Source: Clostridiales bacterium (GTDB lineage Bacteria; Bacillota; Clostridia; Oscillospirales; QAKW01). Taken from it: a stretch of 5,581 nucleotides of DNA. The position numbers and the translations under genes were made by a program. Location of the stretch: assembly GCA_003343605.1 (NCBI GenBank), contig QAKW01000003.1:1-5581 (forward strand), given 5' to 3'. Shown here piece by piece: positions 1 through 4,356 of this stretch. The notes beneath the pieces were generated by a model. It saw nothing but the letters and a program-made list of their open reading frames with translations, was not told the DNA's origin and did no database searches. Positions within the stretch are counted from its first letter, which is position 1. Each line of letters opens with the position of its first letter.

Positions 1-219
1 CTGCGCATTTTTGAGAGCTGCCGCAACCTGATCCGCTGCCTGCCCGCGCTGCAATGGGATCCGCAGCACCCGGGCGACTGCTGCACCGAACCCCACGAGC
101 TCACCCATGCGCCGGACGCACTGCGCTATTTTCTTGCGGGCTACCCCGGCGTGGCCCGCAAGCACAGAAATGATCCCCCCAATTCTCTGGGGGGCTACAG
201 AAAGGAACTGATCATATGA
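1..219 (+). CDS. Phage terminase large subunit, C-terminal fragment
   Basis: The reading frame is open from the first base and ends at TGA 217-219, leaving the last 72 residues of a protein that starts upstream of the window. The diagnostic stretch is THAPDALRYFL (fragment residues 35-45). An H-x-x-D-A-L-R-Y block of this type closes the RNase H-like nuclease domain of large terminases, and the Asp (fragment residue 39, codon 115-117) sits where family members hold a metal-binding catalytic Asp. Large terminases use an N-terminal ATPase to pump DNA into the prohead through the portal and this nuclease to cut the concatemer. A gene for a small membrane protein and then the portal gene follow directly, the expected order for a packaging module. 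The ATPase domain lies outside the window, so subfamily and packaging strategy cannot be judged. The stop overlaps the next start (ATGA, 216-219), suggesting translational coupling. Confidence 0.88.
   Translation: MRIFESCRNLIRCLPALQWDPQHPGDCCTEPHELTHAPDALRYFLAGYPGVARKHRNDPPNSLGGYRKELII
174..194 (+). other. GC-rich hairpin at end of terminase gene, just before next RBS
   Basis: A run of six C (175-180) plus A181 pairs with T188 plus six G (189-194), giving a perfect 7-bp stem with a 6-base loop (ATTCTC). It lies inside the terminase coding sequence, ends 6 bases before the AAAGGA Shine-Dalgarno (201-206) of the small membrane gene, and 21 bases before its ATG. No T-run follows, so it is not an intrinsic terminator. 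It may tune translation of the downstream gene or be a by-product of proline and glycine codons. Any function is inference. Confidence 0.4.
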
Positions 220-419
220 CGTTTACAACTTTAATCCTCCCGCTGCTCTTTATGATTCCGGCGGTGGCGGCCTACCGGCTGGGGCTGGCAGACGGGCTTT
301 CCGCCGGACGGTGCGGCCGCCTTGCGGGCGCGGGGAAGAAAGAGGGCGGGCAGGATCTGCTGCTGCGCCGCATCGAGGCCTACGACGGCAGAAAGGAACC
401 CCATGGAACAAACAAATAG
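216..419 (+). CDS. Small single-pass membrane protein between terminase and portal
   Basis: I do not recognise a named family. The 67-residue product begins with a hydrophobic segment (about residues 3-20, including LILPLLFMIPAVAAY) that should form one transmembrane helix or membrane anchor. A YRLGLADG turn, a basic Gly-rich linker (about 29-47) and a short helical tail (LLLRRIEAYDG, about 48-58) follow. The ATG lies 9 bases after AAAGGA (201-206) and overlaps the terminase stop by 4 bases; the end overlaps the portal start by 17 bases. This tight embedding argues that the frame is real. Small membrane-anchored proteins at this position occur, as far as I recall, in related Firmicutes phages, but their role is unknown. 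A holin is unlikely, because the gene is far from any lysis genes and there is only one hydrophobic segment. It might also be a tiny packaging or head accessory factor. Confidence 0.7.
   Translation: MTFTTLILPLLFMIPAVAAYRLGLADGLSAGRCGRLAGAGKKEGGQDLLLRRIEAYDGRKEPHGTNK
394..405 (+). promoter_or_regulatory. Ribosome binding site and start codon of the portal gene
   Basis: AGGA (394-397) stands 5 bases before ATG 403-405. The frame is open further upstream, to an ATG at 322, but those 27 codons lie within the small membrane gene, encode an Arg- and Cys-rich stretch unlike portal N-termini, and lack a comparable ribosome site. The 403 start is therefore preferred. Confidence 0.75.
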
Positions 420-1947
420 CCAGATCTGGCGGGAATATCAGGCCGGAACAGCCGATCTGACCCGCGGCGGCTTCTATGAACGCAGCGATGAGTGCCATCG
501 CTTTTACGCCGGCGATCAATGGCGCTACCTGCCGACCGACGGCGAGCGGCTGCCGGTTTACAACATGATCGAGCCGATTGTGAAATATAAAACCGCCGTG
601 GTGGCGCAAAACAACCTGAGCATCTGCTACAGCTTCGATACCGCCGATTGCCCGGAGCTTGCGCCCCTTGCCGGCGAGGCGGCAAAGCTGCTTAATCAGA
701 ACGCGCGGATGCTCTGGGAGCAAAATCAGATGGATCAGAAATGCTGGGAAGTGGTGGAAGACGGCTGCGTTACCGGCGCTTCCTACTTATATTTCTATAT
801 AAGGGAAGGGCGGCTGCACGGTGAGGTGATCGACGGCACCAATCTGATTTTCGGTGATGAACAGGAGCAGGCGCTGAACGATCAGCCCTATATTCTGATC
901 GTTCAGCGCCGGCCGGTGGAACGGGTGCGCGCCGAGGCGGCGGAAAACGGCGTTCCGGAAGAGCAGATCCTGCAGATCACGGCCGATGACGATACCCTCT
1001 GCCAGAGCGGCGGTGAGCGCCTGCATGAGAGCTCCCTTGCGGAAAACCGGAAGTGCACCTCGATTCTGAAATTCTATAAAAAGAACGGCAACGTCTGCTT
1101 TGTGCAGGCGGTGCGGGGCTGCATCTACCGGCCGGAAACGGTTTTGGAAGGGGTAATGCGCTATCCGATCGCGCCCTTTATCTGGGAGCGGCGCAAGGGC
1201 TCCTGCCGCGGGCGCGGGGCGGTGGAGGGGCTGATTGCCAATCAGATTGCCGTGAATAAGAACCTGGCCCGGATGGATATTGCCATTAAGCGCTTTGCCT
1301 TCCCCAAGCTGGTTTATAACGCGCCGCGGATCCAGAATGTGGAAGACATTGAAAAGATCGGCGCTTCCATTGCCGTGGACGACCCCAACGTGAGCATCGG
1401 GGAGCTGATTTCCTATGTGCAGCCGGCGGGGATCAATGCACTGGCCTATAATTTTATGAACAGCCTGATCACCACCACCCGCGAGCTCTGCGGCGCGGGC
1501 GACGCCGTGACCGGGCAGATCAATCCCGAGCAGGCCAGCGGGGCCGCGATTGTGGCGGTGCGCGATGCGGCAACGCTCAATCTGAATTTTGCCGTGGCGC
1601 AGCTTGCGCGGTTTGTGGAAGACGTTGCGCTGATCTGGTATGATCTGCTGCGCGCCTATCATCCCGCAGGGCTGGTGATCGGCGGGCAGATGATTCCCGC
1701 AAAGCTGCTCCGGGCGCTCACGCCCCGCGCGCGGATTGATCTTTCCCCTGCAAATCCCTTTTCCAAATACGCCCAGGAGCAGACGCTCTCAAATCTGCTG
1801 AGCGCGGGCTTTATCAGCTTTCCGGAATATGTGGAGGCGCTGGACGACGACGCCAACGCCCCCAGGGAAAAGCTCCGGTCCATCGTTGCCGGGCGAAGCG
1901 TCCTTCCCCCGGAAACGGTAAGCGAGAGGACCGGTGCATCAGGATAG
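403..1947 (+). CDS. Phage portal protein (P22-like family)
   Basis: The 514-residue product should form the dodecameric ring at one capsid vertex through which DNA enters and leaves and to which terminase and adaptor bind. Visible family features include the N-terminal RFYAGDQW block (about residues 33-40), followed by LPVYNMIEPIV (50-60). The mid-region motif GRGAVEGLIANQIAVNK (270-286) is typical of portals, and QASGAAIVAVRDAA (377-390) lies in the stretch expected to form the tunnel helix. The C-terminal part reads NPFSKYAQEQ (451-460) and GFISFPEYVEAL (469-480), like the end of many portals in Gram-positive phages. It is shorter than P22 gp1 (725 residues) and lacks a long barrel extension. 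Location after terminase and before scaffold and coat genes agrees. Assignment to portal is firm; placing it with the P22-like rather than SPP1-like subfamily is by remembered resemblance only. Confidence 0.9.
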   Translation: MEQTNSQIWREYQAGTADLTRGGFYERSDECHRFYAGDQWRYLPTDGERLPVYNMIEPIVKYKTAVVAQNNLSICYSFDTADCPELAPLAGEAAKLLNQNARMLWEQNQMDQKCWEVVEDGCVTGASYLYFYIREGRLHGEVIDGTNLIFGDEQEQALNDQPYILIVQRRPVERVRAEAAENGVPEEQILQITADDDTLCQSGGERLHESSLAENRKCTSILKFYKKNGNVCFVQAVRGCIYRPETVLEGVMRYPIAPFIWERRKGSCRGRGAVEGLIANQIAVNKNLARMDIAIKRFAFPKLVYNAPRIQNVEDIEKIGASIAVDDPNVSIGELISYVQPAGINALAYNFMNSLITTTRELCGAGDAVTGQINPEQASGAAIVAVRDAATLNLNFAVAQLARFVEDVALIWYDLLRAYHPAGLVIGGQMIPAKLLRALTPRARIDLSPANPFSKYAQEQTLSNLLSAGFISFPEYVEALDDDANAPREKLRSIVAGRSVLPPETVSERTGASG

Positions 1948-2056
1948 AGTCGGCCGGGAGGGTTCTCATTTCAATTTTTTTAATTTCGCAGGCGAACAGC
2001 GCAAAAATCGCACACCAACGCACCGAAAGCGCAAACATGGAGAAAGAGGTTCATGC
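1948..2056 (+). other. Non-coding gap between portal and scaffold
   Basis: This 109-bp stretch is visibly richer in A and T than the flanking genes and holds a run of seven T (1975-1981). No convincing -35/-10 promoter pair is visible, and no stable hairpin precedes the T-run, so I call neither promoter nor terminator. AGCGCAAA occurs twice, near 1998 and 2029. The scaffold frame is open across the whole gap back to a GTG at 1934, so part or all of it could be a 41-residue N-terminal extension, but the encoded His/Arg/Lys-rich sequence does not look like a scaffold N-terminus. Confidence 0.45.
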
Positions 2057-2059
2057 ATG
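2045..2059 (+). promoter_or_regulatory. Ribosome binding site and start of the scaffold gene
   Basis: AGAGGT (2045-2050) precedes ATG 2057-2059 by 6 bases. The start sits inside the perfect 10-base palindrome TCATGCATGA (2051-2060). A second ATG at 2053, in another frame, is too close to the purine-rich site and opens an Arg/Gly-rich shadow frame. Confidence 0.65.
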
Positions 2060-2638
2060 AGCGAAAAAGAAAGCGCCGCCAGAGCGGCGGAACCCGAAAC
2101 CACGCGGGAGGCAAAAGCCCCTGCGGAAGAACCGGCCGGGAGCCGGGAGCAACAGGCCGGGGGCGGAATGCCCCCGGAAGAGCGGGCGCTGCACGCCGCG
2201 CGCAGGCGCGCGGCAGAGCAGCGGGCAAAGGAACTGCGCGCGCAGGATCTGGAGCAGCAGATGCGCAGCCGGGTGATGGAACATCCGCTGGTGCGGGAAG
2301 CAATGTCGCTGCTGGAAGAAACCCGCTTTCAAAAGGATCTGGACCGGGTGCGCGAGGCTTACCCCGGCCTGACCGCCAAAAGCCCCAAAGAAATCGGGGA
2401 GCTCTACTGCCGGCTGATGGCAAGCGGTCAGGTGGATCCGGTGGTGGCCTATGAAGCACAGGCCGCCGCCGACCGCCGCAAAAACCCGGTTCCGGGCGAT
2501 ATGGTAAGCGCAAAATCGGCAGGAGGAGCCGCGCTTTATTATTCCTCCCAGGAGCTGGACCGGCTGACCGAGCAGGATCTCAAGGATCCGAATATCTTTC
2601 GGAAGGCTATGGCCTCCCTGTCTAAATTAAGGAGTTAA
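2057..2638 (+). CDS. Phage capsid scaffolding protein
   Basis: The 193-residue product is very rich in charged residues and Ala, as expected for a scaffold that fills the procapsid interior and leaves on maturation. Residues 1-38 are low-complexity and acidic/polar (many Glu, Ala, Pro, Gly). Residues about 40-100 are long amphipathic helix, probably coiled coil (EERALHAARRRAAEQRAKEL at 41-60). AYPGLTAKSPKEIGELYCRL (101-120) is a conserved-looking block. The end, YYSSQELDRLTEQDLKDPNI (161-180), closely resembles scaffold C-termini in Gram-positive phages, where a small helical domain binds coat protein. Its position immediately before the coat gene supports the role. No protease domain is seen, so it is probably not a protease-scaffold fusion. 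ATG 2057 is chosen for its ribosome site; a GTG at 1934 would add 41 residues. Confidence 0.8.
   Translation: MSEKESAARAAEPETTREAKAPAEEPAGSREQQAGGGMPPEERALHAARRRAAEQRAKELRAQDLEQQMRSRVMEHPLVREAMSLLEETRFQKDLDRVREAYPGLTAKSPKEIGELYCRLMASGQVDPVVAYEAQAAADRRKNPVPGDMVSAKSAGGAALYYSSQELDRLTEQDLKDPNIFRKAMASLSKLRS
2629..2634 (+). promoter_or_regulatory. Strong ribosome binding site of the major capsid gene
   Basis: AAGGAG lies within the last sense codons of the scaffold gene, 8 bases before ATG 2643. It is an unusually complete Shine-Dalgarno for this window, as is AAGGAG (3463-3468) before the next gene. The match to high-copy structural products is expected. Overlap with scaffold codons means the two genes are probably coupled. 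Confidence 0.75.
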
Positions 2639-2642
2639 AAGA

Positions 2643-3458
2643 ATGTCTTACGCAAATTTCAAACCCACGATCTGGAGTCATTTTATTCAAACGGAGCTCG
2701 AGAAGAAATGCAAGCTGATCGATGATTGCAACCGCCAGTTTGAGGGCGAGGCGCGCCTGGGGCGGCGGGTGAAGATTCTCGGAGCCGCCGCACCGGAAAT
2801 TTTCGATTACGACGCCGCCGCCGGGATGAGCGACCCCGAAACGCTCGACGGCACCAGTGTTTTTCTGGATATTGATCAGGCCAAAGCCTTTAATTTTATG
2901 GTAGACGATCTGGATAAGCTGCAGGCGGTGCCGGAGCTGATGCCGGTGGTGCTGGAGGAGGCCGGCCGCAAGATGGCCGCCGCGCGGGATCGTTTTATTG
3001 CATCTCTGGCGCAGGGCGCCTCCCACTTTACCGCCTCTACTAAGGTTTCAACCGCCGCGGAGGCCAAAAAGCTGGTGGACAGCGCGCTGCTCACCCTGCG
3101 GGAAAACGATGTGGATATCGGCGATCAGGTTTCCATTACCGTTTCACCCTTCTTTTACCAGCTTCTGCGCGATGCGCTCACCGAACTCAAAACCAACAAC
3201 GATGAGCTGATCGCGAAGGGCATTGTGGGGATGTACGACTGCGCGCGGGTGATCTTAAGCAATAATCTCTATAACGACGGCACCGATGATTACATGCTGG
3301 TGCGCACCAATAAGGCAATCGCCTTTGCCAGCGCCATTGATGAGACCGAAGCCTACCGCCCGGAAAAATATTTTTCCGATGCCATCAAGGGGCTGAATGT
3401 TTACGGCGGCCGGCTGGTAAGGCCGAAGGAACTGGTTGTCATCAAGGCGCATAAATAA
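2643..3458 (+). CDS. Major capsid (coat) protein
   Basis: This 271-residue protein should build the icosahedral shell. It begins MSYANFKPTIWSHFIQTELE (1-20), followed by CNRQFEGEARLGRRVKILG (29-47), a pattern I recognise from short coat proteins of clostridial-type phages. A long spine-helix-like segment (about 92-125, DKLQAVPELMPVVLEEAGRK onwards) and an Ala-rich helix with ITVSPFFYQLLRD (165-177) fit the peripheral part of the HK97 fold. The C-terminal region (about 200-270) is beta-rich and ends PKELVVIKAHK. There is no N-terminal delta-domain-like extension, consistent with the separate scaffold gene and the absence of a protease. At 271 residues it is on the small side for a coat protein. 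AAGGAG 8 bases upstream fixes the start. The HK97 fold and any closeness to the P22 coat family are inferred, not shown. Confidence 0.85.
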   Translation: MSYANFKPTIWSHFIQTELEKKCKLIDDCNRQFEGEARLGRRVKILGAAAPEIFDYDAAAGMSDPETLDGTSVFLDIDQAKAFNFMVDDLDKLQAVPELMPVVLEEAGRKMAAARDRFIASLAQGASHFTASTKVSTAAEAKKLVDSALLTLRENDVDIGDQVSITVSPFFYQLLRDALTELKTNNDELIAKGIVGMYDCARVILSNNLYNDGTDDYMLVRTNKAIAFASAIDETEAYRPEKYFSDAIKGLNVYGGRLVRPKELVVIKAHK

Positions 3459-3476
3459 GAATAAGGAGAATAAAAA

Positions 3477-3815
3477 ATGCCAACACAGAGTTTAAACGTG
3501 ATTACCCTGAAACCCGATCAGCTCACCGCCATGCCCACGCTTGTGCAGATTTCGGAGGGGCGCTCCTTTCCGGTAACCGGCGACGGCTGCGGGATCATGG
3601 TTGTTTTTTACAGCGCAGAGTCCGCCCAGGTCACCATTAAAGGCGGAGACGGTGTTTTTGCCGGAAAAGATCTCAAGCTTACGCTCGCCGGGGAAAAATA
3701 TCTGTTTCTCCAGCTCGAGAGCGGCCCTTATATGAAATATTCCGGAGAGAATAAGGGCAAAATCGTGATCGAAGGCAGCAGCTCCGCCACGGTGGGCGTG
3801 ATCCAGCTCGGCTAA
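3477..3815 (+). CDS. Small beta-rich structural protein, probable capsid decoration protein
   Basis: The 112-residue product has no hydrophobic segment and reads as alternating beta strands: TLVQISEGRSFPVT (21-34), GIMVVFYSAESAQVTIKGGD (39-58), DLKLTLAGEKYLFLQLESGP (65-84) and GKIVIEG followed by ATVGVIQL (94-111). A compact beta-sandwich or barrel is likely. Sitting directly after the coat gene with a strong AAGGAG (3463-3468, 8 bases before the ATG) implies high expression, as for proteins that bind the outer capsid surface. I recall similar small proteins after coat genes in Firmicutes phages with the same GDG...L.L..G...L.LESG pattern, annotated only as hypothetical or structural. A head fibre base, minor head protein or tail component is possible. 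The function is inferred from position and fold pattern. Confidence 0.6.
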   Translation: MPTQSLNVITLKPDQLTAMPTLVQISEGRSFPVTGDGCGIMVVFYSAESAQVTIKGGDGVFAGKDLKLTLAGEKYLFLQLESGPYMKYSGENKGKIVIEGSSSATVGVIQLG

Positions 3816-3828
3816 CGCCGGCCGGATC
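3800..3828 (+). other. Hairpin enclosing the stop codon of the decoration gene
   Basis: GATCC (3800-3804) pairs with GGATC (3824-3828) and CGGC (3809-3812) pairs with GCCG (3817-3820), separated by a small internal loop. The TAAC loop (3813-3816) contains the TAA stop. No T-run follows, so it is not an intrinsic terminator. It lies between probably highly expressed capsid genes and lower-copy connector genes and ends just before GGAGG (3830-3834). It could protect the upstream message or damp readthrough; both are inference. Confidence 0.4.
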
Positions 3829-3840
3829 GGGAGGGACGCC

Positions 3841-4356
3841 ATGACCATACAGGCTATTTTGAAACGCGCCGCGTCCCTTCTGGGCGCGGCGGAGGGCGAC
3901 CCCAACGCTATGGGGCGCAAAACGCGGCTGCTGCGCGCGCTCGATAGCGCGCTGGGCGAAATCGCCCGGAGTTTTCCAACGCAGGCGCGGTGTAAAATTA
4001 CACTTACAAACGGGGAATGCCCCCTGCCGGATACGGTTTTATCCCCGCGGGCGCTCTATCGCGACGGCCGCCGGGTTCCCCTGTGCATCAGCGACGGCAA
4101 CCTGCTGGGGGCCGATGGCTCCTACACGCTGATTTATTACCGGGTGCCGCCGCTGGCCAGCGAGATGGAGGAGCAGCAGACCCTTCCCTTCCCGGAAGAT
4201 GTTTTGCGGGCGCTGCCCTTTTATTGCGCCGCCCTTTATGTAATGGGGGAGGATAACGCCCTTTATAATCAGCTGATGGAGCAGTATAACACCAAGCTGG
4301 CCGCCGCGCTGGGCTACCGCCCGGCCGCAAATGTGGAAGGCGGGGGCTGCCTATGA
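3841..4356 (+). CDS. Head-tail adaptor / connector protein
   Basis: The 171-residue product is probably the ring protein that binds under the portal after packaging (the role of P22 gp4 or of the SPP1 gp15 type). The first half is helical (TIQAILKRAASLLG at 2-15 and LLRALDSALGEIARSFPT at 30-47), with an ALDSALGEIAR helix like those of adaptors. A beta-rich middle follows (CKITLTNGECPLPDTV 51-66; GSYTLIYYRVPPL 93-105). The helical end (FPEDVLRALPFYCAALYVMG at 117-136, DNALYNQLMEQYNTKLAAAL at 138-157) matches the common pattern of such proteins, in which an acidic FPED...ALP.Y.A block precedes a helix of about 20 residues. GGAGG (3830-3834) sets the start. The stop overlaps the next start (ATGA, 4353-4356). 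The adaptor role rests on pattern and position; an alternative is a minor neck protein. Confidence 0.65.
   Translation: MTIQAILKRAASLLGAAEGDPNAMGRKTRLLRALDSALGEIARSFPTQARCKITLTNGECPLPDTVLSPRALYRDGRRVPLCISDGNLLGADGSYTLIYYRVPPLASEMEEQQTLPFPEDVLRALPFYCAALYVMGEDNALYNQLMEQYNTKLAAALGYRPAANVEGGGCL

Noticed and set aside
322..402. Upstream extension of the portal to ATG 322
   Set aside because: It would overlap nearly half of the small membrane gene, reads as Arg/Cys-rich sequence, and lacks the good ribosome site present before ATG 403.
250..723. Minus-strand frame of 157 codons across the small membrane gene and portal start
   Set aside because: It is a GC-rich shadow with a Pro/Arg-rich end and spans two well-supported + strand genes.
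787..1662. Long minus-strand open frame (291 codons) opposite the portal gene
   Set aside because: It lies antisense to a confidently identified portal, is rich in His, Arg, Pro and Gly as expected of a mirrored GC-rich gene, has no recognisable motif and no sensible neighbours on that strand.
1975..1981. Run of seven T as a possible intrinsic terminator after the portal
   Set aside because: There is no stable GC-rich hairpin immediately upstream, and terminating here would cut the capsid genes from the operon.
2037..2060. Heptapeptide upstream frame (MEKEVHA) ending in an ATGA overlap with the scaffold start
   Set aside because: It has no good ribosome site upstream, and so short a frame is expected by chance; the overlap alone does not support a leader peptide.
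2053..2454. Plus-strand overlapping frame in the scaffold gene (133 codons), starting 4 bases before the scaffold ATG
   Set aside because: The product is almost all Arg, Gly, Ala and Pro with no structure, and its ATG is only 2 bases from the purine-rich site. It is an out-of-frame reading of Ala/Glu/Arg codons.
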